Shown piece by piece: positions 36,574 through 43,978 of a stretch of DNA of 64,000 nt. The position numbers and the translations under genes are program-made. The notes beneath the pieces are model-generated. The model had not been told where the DNA came from. It saw only the letters and a program-made list of their open reading frames with translations, and did no database searches. Each line of letters starts with the position of its first letter. Position 1 is the first letter of the stretch. The stretch is from Mucilaginibacter sp. UR6-11 (lineage in GTDB: Bacteria; Bacteroidota; Bacteroidia; Sphingobacteriales; Sphingobacteriaceae). The stretch lies in the NCBI RefSeq assembly GCF_020880695.1, contig NZ_JAJIWO010000005.1:305514-369513 (forward strand). The letters run 5' to 3'.

Positions 36574-37125
36574 ATGAAACAAGAAACATTGTTAACACAA
36601 CATTTACAAAATAAATTTGATGAACTGCCGATAAATGGTAATGCAACAGCAGATTGGAAGAAACTGGAAATGGCCCTGCAAATAACAATGCCCATTGCTC
36701 TGTTCTGGAAACTATGGTTATCTAAGAAATTTTTATGGATTTCTATGATCGTGCTTGGCGGCAGTGGCATAACGGCGTTGGTAGTTTACCAAACCAAACA
36801 GGCAAACATAACTCAAACCGCTCAACCGGTAAAACCCATAAAAAATGTTGTACCCGGCCTCAATGCTGCATCGCCCCAGTCAAACCCGACTCCAAAAATT
36901 AGCCATTCCCCAACAGTTATTGTTTCCAAATCATACCAGGATACGCCTGCAGTTCAAATAGATACAGTACCTATGCATAAACACAAAACGTCTTTACCAA
37001 CAAGGCTGGACACGGTCATTCATAGACATAAAACACCCTTACCAACAAGACTGGATACAACCATTCGTAAACATAAAACAGCGCCTTACGCCAGGCCAAA
37101 TGGAACTCTTACTTATCACAATTAA
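36574..37125 (+). CDS. Single-span membrane protein with C-terminal tandem repeats, possible anti-sigma partner
   Basis: I do not recognise this as a named family. The 183-aa protein has a cytosolic N-terminal region of about 45 residues, one membrane segment (about 46-68, FLWISMIVLGGSGITALVV), and a Pro/Thr-rich periplasmic part. The C-terminus repeats a 15-residue unit two to three times (HKHKTSLPTRLDTVI then HRHKTPLPTRLDTTI, then RKHKTAPYARPNGTL). The position directly behind an ECF sigma gene suggests anti-sigma function, but no zinc-binding anti-sigma motif is seen. Confidence 0.65.
   Translation: MKQETLLTQHLQNKFDELPINGNATADWKKLEMALQITMPIALFWKLWLSKKFLWISMIVLGGSGITALVVYQTKQANITQTAQPVKPIKNVVPGLNAASPQSNPTPKISHSPTVIVSKSYQDTPAVQIDTVPMHKHKTSLPTRLDTVIHRHKTPLPTRLDTTIRKHKTAPYARPNGTLTYHN
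36976..37080 (+). repeat. 45-bp in-frame tandem repeat
   Basis: Units begin at 36976, 37021 and 37066 (the last incomplete), each 45 bp, encoding 15-residue repeats inside the membrane protein. Copies differ at a few bases, so the array is not brand new. Confidence 0.75.
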
Positions 37126-37153
37126 AAGCTATTATTTAAAATCTATTCACATC

Positions 37154-38467
37154 ATGAAAAAAATTTATCTGATCACATTCCTGATCTTACCGGTTGCGTT
37201 ATGCGCACAAAACAATAAAAACTGGCTTATTAAAACTGGCAAACTGTTTGACAGCGAAACAGCGCAATTTAAAACCGGCCTGGATATATTGGTGAAAGAC
37301 GGACGTATCGAGGACGTAAAGCCCGATGTCGATATAACCGCCGATCAGCGAAAGCAATATACACTTATTGACCTGTCAAACTCCACTGTTTTACCGGGGC
37401 TGATAGACGCGCACACCCATTTACTATACCGTGAAGGGAATTCGGGGAATGGCCCCAATACAAGTACCATCGCTTTAGAAAGACACTTAACGATGGATGG
37501 TGATGCCTACAGGGCATTGTATGGAGCCGCCCGTGCCAAAGGATATCTCGAGGCAGGTATTACATCGGTACAGGACCTCGGTAACTCAGGCATGTATGGC
37601 GATATTGCCCTACGCAAAGCCATCGCCGACCGCTTATTACCCGGGCCTAACATGAGTTGTGCCGGGCCGGGACTTGCTGCTGCCGGTGCGCAAATGCCGG
37701 GCTTGCTTGCCGGTGACCAACATCTTGTCGATGGTGAATACCGTATAGTTTCAGGAGTGGACGACGCGGTGCAGGCGGTACGCGAGCATGTTAACCAAAC
37801 AGTTAATGTTATAAAAATCTATGCGGATAACCGCCCTAACCGCACCTTTCTGTCGGTTGAAGAAATGCGGGCCATCGTAAACGAAGCGCACCGGTATCAT
37901 CTAAGGGTTACTGCCCACGCCACGGTAGATGAGTCTATCAAAAATGCTGTGCTGGCCGGGGTAGATTGTATTGAACATGGTTATAATGTCTCTGACAGTA
38001 CGTTGATGCTCATGGCCAGCCACAAGGTAATGCTGGTACCTACCGATGGCGATAAATCCGGATTGGTAACTTTCTTTATGACGACAATGAAGGACACTAC
38101 TGGTATGGATGCACGTGTAACCCGTAACAGGAAGTATTATATTGACAGGTTACAAAGGGCGCTGAAGTTTGGTGTTACCATTGCCTATGGGTCTGACGAT
38201 TATGCCGAATCAAAACTACCTTTCGGCGAACCTTCAAAGCATAACCTGATAGGCTATACTGAAGCAGGCGTACCTATCCCGCAAGTCTTGCAGATCGCGA
38301 CACGTAACTCGGCCCGGCAACTTAACTGGGGCAAATATCTTGGCATAATAAAAAAAGGCTACCTGCCTGATATTATTGCTGTAGATAATAGCATTGATAA
38401 AGATATCCACGCCATTATGGATGTTAAGTTTGTGATGAAAGGCGGCGTTGTTTATGTGAACAAATAA
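37154..38467 (+). CDS. Secreted amidohydrolase (imidazolonepropionase-like)
   Basis: This 437-aa protein from ATG 37154 has a signal peptide (PVALCAQN). It shows the full amidohydrolase set: LPGLIDAHTHLLYR with HxH near residue 83, KIYAD near 225 (likely carbamylated Lys), VTAHATVDES near 258, CIEHGYN near 278 and YGSDDYAE near 342. The family includes Xaa-Pro and other dipeptidases and cyclic-imide hydrolases; the substrate here is unknown. It follows the sigma/membrane-protein pair by 28 bp and may belong to the same transcript. Confidence 0.82.
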   Translation: MKKIYLITFLILPVALCAQNNKNWLIKTGKLFDSETAQFKTGLDILVKDGRIEDVKPDVDITADQRKQYTLIDLSNSTVLPGLIDAHTHLLYREGNSGNGPNTSTIALERHLTMDGDAYRALYGAARAKGYLEAGITSVQDLGNSGMYGDIALRKAIADRLLPGPNMSCAGPGLAAAGAQMPGLLAGDQHLVDGEYRIVSGVDDAVQAVREHVNQTVNVIKIYADNRPNRTFLSVEEMRAIVNEAHRYHLRVTAHATVDESIKNAVLAGVDCIEHGYNVSDSTLMLMASHKVMLVPTDGDKSGLVTFFMTTMKDTTGMDARVTRNRKYYIDRLQRALKFGVTIAYGSDDYAESKLPFGEPSKHNLIGYTEAGVPIPQVLQIATRNSARQLNWGKYLGIIKKGYLPDIIAVDNSIDKDIHAIMDVKFVMKGGVVYVNK

Positions 38468-38505
38468 AGGCGGGTTATTCCCTGACAGCAAACCAAGAAT
38501 ACAGG

Positions 38506-38538
38506 ATTATAGCCCCGATGGAAATACCGGGGCTATAG
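38506..38538 (+). terminator. Hairpin between convergent amidohydrolase and arr genes
   Basis: TATAGCCCCG and CGGGGCTATA are perfect 10-bp arms around a 10-nt loop. The following tract is T-rich but not a pure T run. Confidence 0.6.
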
Positions 38539-38559
38539 TCTATGCTTTGTTTGTATTTT

Positions 38560-38976
38560 TTAATCCTCTATTGCCTCGATCCCCTGTTCTTTAAGGCGTT
38601 GAATATTATCCTTCATTTCCTTCAACCGTTCCGGCGAGTGTCCCTCCCACTCAGTAAACTCGCCCATAACCAGCAGGGGTTCGCGGGTACGATAGGATTT
38701 GGTTGGATTTCCGGGGAATTTCTTGTCTGTTAAATTGGGATCATCCTCAATAGCACCTGTCGGCTTTATGATATAAATTCTACCCGGCCCGTCGCCTAAA
38801 GCCAGTTCGGCTCCCCAAATTGCAGCATCCAGTGTAGCTGTCAGGTAAACATATTTCGCCTGTTTCTGCTTGCCATAGTTTGAATTAAAGCCAGCCGAAA
38901 TCAGATCCCCTTGTTTTAGCTGAGCCTTAGTGCCGTGAAAGAATTGTTGCGTGTTGGTATTAGTTGATTTGTCCAT
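38560..38976 (-). CDS. arr: NAD(+)--rifampin ADP-ribosyltransferase
   Basis: This 138-aa protein is the usual Arr size. It inactivates rifamycins by ADP-ribosylating the 23-hydroxyl. Landmarks are FFHGTKAQLKQGDLI with the catalytic-region His14, YVYLTATLDAAIWGAELA with the conserved Tyr, and GRIYIIKPTGAIEDDPNLTD with the Asp used in catalysis. A late SYRTREPLLVMGE segment also fits. ATG 38976 is chosen over an upstream in-frame start that adds hydrophobic residues not in the family. There are no mobile-element neighbours, so it looks like an intrinsic chromosomal gene. Confidence 0.92.
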   Translation of the reverse strand: MDKSTNTNTQQFFHGTKAQLKQGDLISAGFNSNYGKQKQAKYVYLTATLDAAIWGAELALGDGPGRIYIIKPTGAIEDDPNLTDKKFPGNPTKSYRTREPLLVMGEFTEWEGHSPERLKEMKDNIQRLKEQGIEAIED

Positions 38977-39156
38977 ATTTTCCTTTCTAATTGATGATAA
39001 CGCCAAAAATATCAGGTACAAAACACTAAAAAAATGCTTTTCGACTATATTTTTTTAAGCGCAATAGGATATATGGAAGGGCGTTATATTTACAACAAAT
39101 GAAAGATTGCAGCGTAGTAATTCTAATTATTTAATACAATTGGTATGCATATCGCC

Positions 39157-39164
39157 TAACTTTG
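39157..39164 (+). promoter_or_regulatory. Possible -7 promoter box of hscB
   Basis: TAACTTTG exactly fits the Bacteroidota -7 consensus TAnnTTTG and ends 4 bp before the ATG, implying a leaderless transcript. No convincing -33 TTTG at normal spacing is seen. Confidence 0.4.
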
Positions 39165-39168
39165 CAGC

Positions 39169-39696
39169 ATGATCAATTATTTTGACTTTTACGCCATACC
39201 GCAATCTTTCAACCCTGATGCTGCACAGCTTAAAAAGAAATTTTATGAGTTAAGCAAGCAATACCATCCCGATTTTTACGCCAATGAGGATGACGCTAAA
39301 CAACAGGAAATACTGGAACTATCAACGCTAAATAACAAAGCTTATCAAACACTTTCTGATCCCGCAAAGCGGTTAGAATATATTTTAAGGCTGCATGACC
39401 TGGTGTCAGACGGTGCCAAACCGCAGCTTCCTGCAGATTTTTTAATGGAGATGATGGACATTAACGAGCGGCTGATGGAAGTTGATAATGCTGCCGAATT
39501 AGGGAGCCTGACGGCGGAAGTACTTGCCATTGAGGGTGATATAAACGAAGAGCTGTCTAAGTTAACAGATGATTATGAGAGCCTGGACGATACCGCAAAA
39601 GAGAGCCGCTTAAATGATATTGCAAATATTTACTATCGGCAAAAATATCTGTTGCGAATTAAAGAGAGTTTAAATACATTTGCATCCCGCTTCTGA
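39169..39696 (+). CDS. hscB: Fe-S protein assembly co-chaperone HscB
   Basis: This 175-aa protein has an N-terminal J-domain (about residues 1-75) with the HPD tripeptide at 33-35 (QYHPDFY), followed by a C-terminal three-helix domain (about 90-175) typical of HscB rather than DnaJ. It delivers IscU to HscA during Fe-S cluster assembly. No hscA, iscU or fdx gene is adjacent. A tRNA-Leu gene follows 29 bp after the stop. Confidence 0.88.
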   Translation: MINYFDFYAIPQSFNPDAAQLKKKFYELSKQYHPDFYANEDDAKQQEILELSTLNNKAYQTLSDPAKRLEYILRLHDLVSDGAKPQLPADFLMEMMDINERLMEVDNAAELGSLTAEVLAIEGDINEELSKLTDDYESLDDTAKESRLNDIANIYYRQKYLLRIKESLNTFASRF

Positions 39697-39725
39697 GAAG
39701 TTGAAAGACACTCTCAGTAAAGCAT

Positions 39726-39805
39726 GCCCAGCTGGCGGAATTGGTAGACGCGCTGGTCTCAAACACCTGTGGGAAACCGTGCCGGTTCGACTCCGGCGCT
39801 GGGTA
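39726..39805 (+). tRNA. tRNA-Leu (anticodon CAA)
   Basis: Acceptor GCCCAGC pairs with GCTGGGT (first pair G-T), the anticodon loop is CTCAAAC with CAA, the variable arm is short class II, and the T-arm is GCCGGTTCGACTCCGGC. The second anticodon-stem pair is a T-T mismatch. CCA is not encoded. Confidence 0.92.
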
Positions 39806-39840
39806 CAAAGCCTTGATAGAAATATCAGGGCTTTGTTGTT
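39806..39840 (+). terminator. Terminator of tRNA-Leu(CAA)
   Basis: CAAAGCCTTGATA and TATCAGGGCTTTG form a 13-bp stem (one G-T pair) followed by TTGTTTATTT. Confidence 0.8.
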
Positions 39841-39960
39841 TATTTCAATTATAAGTGGGTATACTGCTTATGAATTAAAACTCCCGCAAGTTATAAAACG
39901 AATTCATCAGTGTCCGGCCGGACGGGAAAATATTCGTATGTTCTTTATCTGATTTAATAA

Positions 39961-39995
39961 AAAGGCTCGGTACTTCAGATACCGGGCCTTTTTAT
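39961..39995 (-). terminator. Bidirectional terminator beside the small 61-aa gene
   Basis: AAAAGGCTCGGTA and TACCGGGCCTTTTT form a hairpin flanked by A and T runs, directly past the stop of the minus-strand 61-aa gene. Confidence 0.8.
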
Positions 39996-39998
39996 TTG

Positions 39999-40184
39999 CT
40001 ATAACTGCGGCTTTCTCCGCTCAGGCTTATGGGCGCTGTCTTTACTTGAAGTTTGGAAAGACTTTTGCCCGCCCGAATTACTAATGCCCCGTTCTTTCAT
40101 TTTTTCATTCTGATCTGTAAAAGCACGGTCGGCAGTGGTGCTGCCCTGGCCATTGTTGTTGTTTTTAAAATCCTGAGTCTTCAT
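39999..40184 (-). CDS. Small hydrophilic protein of unknown function
   Basis: This 61-aa, Lys/Asn/Ser/Gln-rich protein (MKTQDFKNNNNGQGSTTADR start, KPERRKPQL end) has no predicted fold. It has a good ATG and ends at a terminator, which supports it as a real gene. It resembles the small disordered or stress-related proteins common in Bacteroidota, but no function can be given. Confidence 0.5.
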   Translation of the reverse strand: MKTQDFKNNNNGQGSTTADRAFTDQNEKMKERGISNSGGQKSFQTSSKDSAHKPERRKPQL

Positions 40185-40248
40185 AATATTTAGATTTAAT
40201 TAATAAACCTGCTGCAACAACTATACCACACTTATCTATGCCGATTCC

Positions 40249-40440
40249 TTATTGCAGTGCAACTCGCGAAACTGAGCCGTATACATAAATCTTCCGCCAA
40301 CATACATTGCACCGATAGCGCTTAATAGGCAGCCAAAAAAACAATGACTTCACCAGAAATCCTCTGTGTACCCGGGTATCAAGTTCGCCCCGTCCACATT
40401 TGCCACATCTCATCCTCTCTTTAATAATTTCATGTTTCAT
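40249..40440 (-). CDS. Small zinc-ribbon-like protein
   Basis: This 63-aa protein has two CxxC knuckles: MRCGKCGRGELDTRVHRG and RYRCNVCWRK, 27 residues apart, with a hydrophobic FFWLPI stretch between. The pattern fits a single zinc ribbon, and the basic charge suggests nucleic-acid or membrane contact. It starts at ATG 40440; a GTG one codon upstream is possible. Function is unknown. Confidence 0.55.
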   Translation of the reverse strand: MKHEIIKERMRCGKCGRGELDTRVHRGFLVKSLFFWLPIKRYRCNVCWRKIYVYGSVSRVALQ

Positions 40441-40631
40441 CACAAATAAATTTTAAAGAAACGTTAATAATAAATTCGATCAGGAACCAATAAATATCCT
40501 TTAAAATTAAATTACCAGTTACAAAAAAAATAATTTAGTTAGTAGACAAAATGGGGACAAATAAAGCGGGCAAAACGCACATCCCTTCAGGAAAAACAGG
40601 ATAAACTTTTATCCGCAGTGACTTGCTGAGG

Positions 40632-42413
40632 CTATATTTTTAAAATTGTTTCCTCGATGGTAATCCGGCTTTCGAGGTTCATTTTCTTTTTTAAGCGTTG
40701 TTTGGCTTTCTTAACACCTTCTACCGTTATGCCCAGCATATTTGCAATCTCTTTGTTGGTAGATTGGAGCTTTAGTAATGTCAGCAGCCTGATATCAGAT
40801 TCTGAAAGTGAAGAAAATTGTTTTTTTATGTCGAAAAAGAAATTAGGATAGACTTTTAAAAATATCTTTTTAAATTCCAGCCAATTATCATCAGTCATGA
40901 TATGCGCCTGCATCAATTCCTCGAGGTGACCAACAACCGCAGCATCTGCGTTCTTTATTTTTAGTTGCTCTATCTGTTCTTTAAAGCTATCAATCAGCAT
41001 GTTGTTTTTTCGCAGGTTTTCGGTGTAGCTGCGAAGTTTCATCCCTGTATATTTTAATTCATCGTCTACCCGTAATTTTTCAGAACGTAAAATCTCTTTG
41101 TCTTTTTGGATTTTCAGGGTTTGCCTGTTATACACCAGTACTAAAATAACCAGTAATAAAAAAAACACGATAAAAACGGTATCACGCGCAACTGTCTCAA
41201 CTTTTGCCTGCGTTTTAAGCCGGGTCTCTTCTGCCAGTTTTTTACCGATAACGTATTGCATTTTCACCACTTCAACCGCAGCAACATTGTTTTGCTTTGT
41301 CAGGCTATCCTTTGCAATTTCATATTTTTTTCTAAACTCAAGTGCAGTGGCCGGCAGTCCCATTTTTTCGTAAAATATGGCCCTGAGATCCAAAATATCG
41401 GTTTCCAGGTTTAAAACCGGCACCGGGCTGTTGTGTATTAAAATTTGGGCGGTGTCCAGTTGTTTAAGGCCCTGTTTAACGTTGTTTTTTAGCAGGTTGA
41501 TCTTAACCAGGCGCAGCAGCGCGATGGTTGCATTGATTTTTTCGCCGTATTTTAAGGATTGATTATAGTCAGTTTGTATATACGGTAAAGCTTTTTCATA
41601 CTGGTTCAGCATTAAATAAACCGAACCTATATTGCCGGTGGCAATCCCTATCCATACCGTATCTTTATTTTGACGCGCTAAATTTAGAGCCCTGTTAAAA
41701 TAGTTTAACGCCTGCTGATACTGATGATTGCTGCGGTAAATTAACGCCAGGGTATTTTCAATACCGATCCTTTCCCTCGGTGTTTTTATTTTGTATTTAA
41801 GCGATTCCTGCAATTGTATTTTAGCATTTGCGTAGTCGCCCAGGTTATAATAAAATTCGGCCACCTGGCTATAATAGCTGCCGATGTTTGGCACCTTGTC
41901 AAATCCTATATCTCTGAACGCCTCCTGAGATTTCAGGAAAAACAAACACGCCGCGGTATTATGTTTAAAATTAGCGTAAAACATTCCTTCATGGTGAAGG
42001 TAAACTGCCTTTTCAAGCGCCAGGTTGTTATCAGTTGCAAAGTCTATCGCTTTTTGATAATAAGCGATACTTAAATTGTTAAATAGTTTATTTACGGCGT
42101 AATAATCGGCTTTCAGGTCAAAAACCACGCTTTCAAGCGCCTTGTCATTAAGGTCCCTGGCCATTACCGACAGCTGATCCAGGTACTTCATAGCTATAGC
42201 TTCCGGTATATGCCGGTAATGTCTCTTGTAATGTATGGTAGCCGCCTCACAACGGTTAGCTTTGGTTACCTTGTTAACGGTATCAAAAGGATGTTGAGCT
42301 ATAATTACGTTGCTTTGAATTAAAAAAGCAGCTGATAAATGAAAGGGATGAACCGAGAACAAAAAAAGTAACAATAGCCCCAAAACAGTTTTTTTAACCC
42401 GGGTAAATTTCAT
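40632..42413 (-). CDS. TPR-containing membrane regulator with LuxR-type HTH
   Basis: This 593-aa protein has an N-terminal hydrophobic leader, tetratricopeptide repeats over about residues 85-350 (YYNLGDYANAKIQLQESLKY and YQQALNYFNRALNLARQ), and one membrane segment (about 408-428, VFIVFFLLLVILVLVYN). A coiled-coil (about 430-490) and a C-terminal LuxR/GerE-like HTH follow (about 540-590, LKLQSTNKEIANMLGITVEG then VKKAKQRLKKKM). This one-component layout, with a periplasmic sensor and cytosolic HTH, is common in Bacteroidota. A perfect inverted repeat 15 bp before the start may be its operator. Confidence 0.85.
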   Translation of the reverse strand: MKFTRVKKTVLGLLLLFLFSVHPFHLSAAFLIQSNVIIAQHPFDTVNKVTKANRCEAATIHYKRHYRHIPEAIAMKYLDQLSVMARDLNDKALESVVFDLKADYYAVNKLFNNLSIAYYQKAIDFATDNNLALEKAVYLHHEGMFYANFKHNTAACLFFLKSQEAFRDIGFDKVPNIGSYYSQVAEFYYNLGDYANAKIQLQESLKYKIKTPRERIGIENTLALIYRSNHQYQQALNYFNRALNLARQNKDTVWIGIATGNIGSVYLMLNQYEKALPYIQTDYNQSLKYGEKINATIALLRLVKINLLKNNVKQGLKQLDTAQILIHNSPVPVLNLETDILDLRAIFYEKMGLPATALEFRKKYEIAKDSLTKQNNVAAVEVVKMQYVIGKKLAEETRLKTQAKVETVARDTVFIVFFLLLVILVLVYNRQTLKIQKDKEILRSEKLRVDDELKYTGMKLRSYTENLRKNNMLIDSFKEQIEQLKIKNADAAVVGHLEELMQAHIMTDDNWLEFKKIFLKVYPNFFFDIKKQFSSLSESDIRLLTLLKLQSTNKEIANMLGITVEGVKKAKQRLKKKMNLESRITIEETILKI

Positions 42414-42427
42414 AAGGCTTGGGGGTG

Positions 42428-42458
42428 TAATTATTACTTAAAACTAAAGTAATAATTA
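42428..42458. promoter_or_regulatory. Perfect 12-bp inverted repeat upstream of the TPR-LuxR gene
   Basis: TAATTATTACTT and AAGTAATAATTA are exact reverse complements with a 7-nt loop. AT-only arms and position 15 bp before the start favour an operator over a terminator. It may be an autoregulatory site. Confidence 0.5.
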
Positions 42459-42596
42459 ATATTGACTTGGTGATGTTTATAAACCAATTAGTGCCGTTTA
42501 ACCCCAAAAACAAACAACTAATTGAGTTATGCAACAGAAATTGCTAATTCTGAGATTATAAAGGTAATTTCGCGTTTTAATAAAAGATATAATACA

Positions 42597-43901
42597 ATGG
42601 CAGGGTTTGATAAATTAAAGCTGAATAAACAACTGATTAAATCGGCTACAGAAGCGGGTTATGCGGTTCCTAAAGAAATACAGCAAAAAACCCTCACCCG
42701 TATTATTGGCGGGCAGGACATTATCGCCATCGCCCCGGAAGGCTTCGGCAAAACCACCGCTTATATTCTGGGCACGCTCAACCGCTTTAATTATTCGCCC
42801 GAAGGCGTACCTAAAGTACTGATCCTGGTACCTGAAAAAGAAGATGTATTAGCCGTGATTGAGCAGTTTGAACTATTGAACAAAAACAACTCAATAGCAA
42901 TTGTCGGCCTGTATGTTACCCCCGGGACCGAAGCGCAAATGGACGCACTGGCCGACGGTGCCGATATTGTAGTGGCTACACCCGACCGGGCGCGGGCCAT
43001 TTATTTAAAACTGGCGCTTAACCTGAATAAAATGGAACTGCTGATCATTGACGATGCAGACCGGATGATAAAAAAAGGCATGCAACTGCCTATTACCGAA
43101 CTGGCTAACAGCATCGGCAAATGCCAGCACCTGGTATTTACGGATGTAATGCATAGCCGTATTGAAAAGCTTGTCGCCCCGTTTATGAATCTTCCCGCTA
43201 TCATTGAGGTAGAAGCTTTAGAGGAATCTCCCGTTAAAACCCACCAGCAGTTATTGTATAACGTACCTAATTTCCCCACAAAAGTAAACCTGCTTAACCT
43301 GTTTATGTATGATGAGGAGGTATTTACCAAAGCCGTGGTTTTTGTAAATAAACAGGCTACCGCAGAGAAAGTATTTCAAAGCTTAAACCGCCGGATACAG
43401 GACGCTGTTGGATATTTTAAACCCAGGTTCTTTGATGTCAAAGGTTTTAATACCGTGGCTGATTTTAAGGCTGAAGCCGATGCAAGGGTGTTAATAGTGG
43501 TTACAGAAAATGAAGACGCTATAGAACTTGACGGGATCCCTTTCCTTATCCATTTTGACCTGCCTGCCGATAAAGAAACCTACATACAGCGTGTTACCAA
43601 CAACAATACCAATAGCGAAGACGAAACGTTAGCGCTTACATTTGCAACCGATCTCGACCTGAGCCTGGTAAAACGGATAGAACAGGCAACCGGCAAAAAA
43701 ATGCAACCCGCTGCCCTGCCGGATGACCTGGTGATTGTGAATGATGTAAAGCCAAAAGCAACGCCGACTAAACAGTCTACAAAAACAACCGAGCCGGAAA
43801 CCGGCGCTGCGTTCCATGAAAAGAAAGCCTCAAACAACAAAAACTATAATTTCAGCTCGGGACAAAAAGCTAAGATGAATATGAAAAAAAAACACGGGTA
43901 A
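42597..43901 (+). CDS. Degenerate DEAD-box RNA helicase-like protein
   Basis: This 434-aa protein has a two-domain DEAD-box fold. The ATP-binding motif is intact (APEGFGKT near residue 55) and TPDRAR fits motif Ib, but motif II is DDAD (LLIIDDADRM), motif III (SAT) is FTD, and the motif VI arginine region (HRxGRxxR) reads YIQRVTNNN. A Lys-rich tail ends KAKMNMKKKHG. It likely binds RNA and ATP, but helicase activity is doubtful. Start ATG 42597 is preferred over a TTG 25 codons upstream. It is monocistronic with a strong terminator. Confidence 0.8.
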   Translation: MAGFDKLKLNKQLIKSATEAGYAVPKEIQQKTLTRIIGGQDIIAIAPEGFGKTTAYILGTLNRFNYSPEGVPKVLILVPEKEDVLAVIEQFELLNKNNSIAIVGLYVTPGTEAQMDALADGADIVVATPDRARAIYLKLALNLNKMELLIIDDADRMIKKGMQLPITELANSIGKCQHLVFTDVMHSRIEKLVAPFMNLPAIIEVEALEESPVKTHQQLLYNVPNFPTKVNLLNLFMYDEEVFTKAVVFVNKQATAEKVFQSLNRRIQDAVGYFKPRFFDVKGFNTVADFKAEADARVLIVVTENEDAIELDGIPFLIHFDLPADKETYIQRVTNNNTNSEDETLALTFATDLDLSLVKRIEQATGKKMQPAALPDDLVIVNDVKPKATPTKQSTKTTEPETGAAFHEKKASNNKNYNFSSGQKAKMNMKKKHG

Positions 43902-43925
43902 TCGCTTAACCGTTGCCGCTAAAAA

Positions 43926-43965
43926 CAAAAAGCCTTATACTTCACGTATAAGGCTTTTTGTTTTT
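43926..43965 (+). terminator. Bidirectional terminator between DEAD-box and GH78 genes
   Basis: AAAAAGCCTTATAC and GTATAAGGCTTTTT are exact arms around a TTCA-type loop, with A and T runs on both sides. It lies between two convergent stops. Confidence 0.88.
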
Positions 43966-43978
43966 AAGTTGGGTTAGC

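Noticed and set aside
40485..40631. Small RNA gene between the zinc-ribbon and TPR-LuxR genes
   Set aside because: Only a weak GGATAAA/TTTATCC stem is visible; no promoter or conserved structure supports an RNA.
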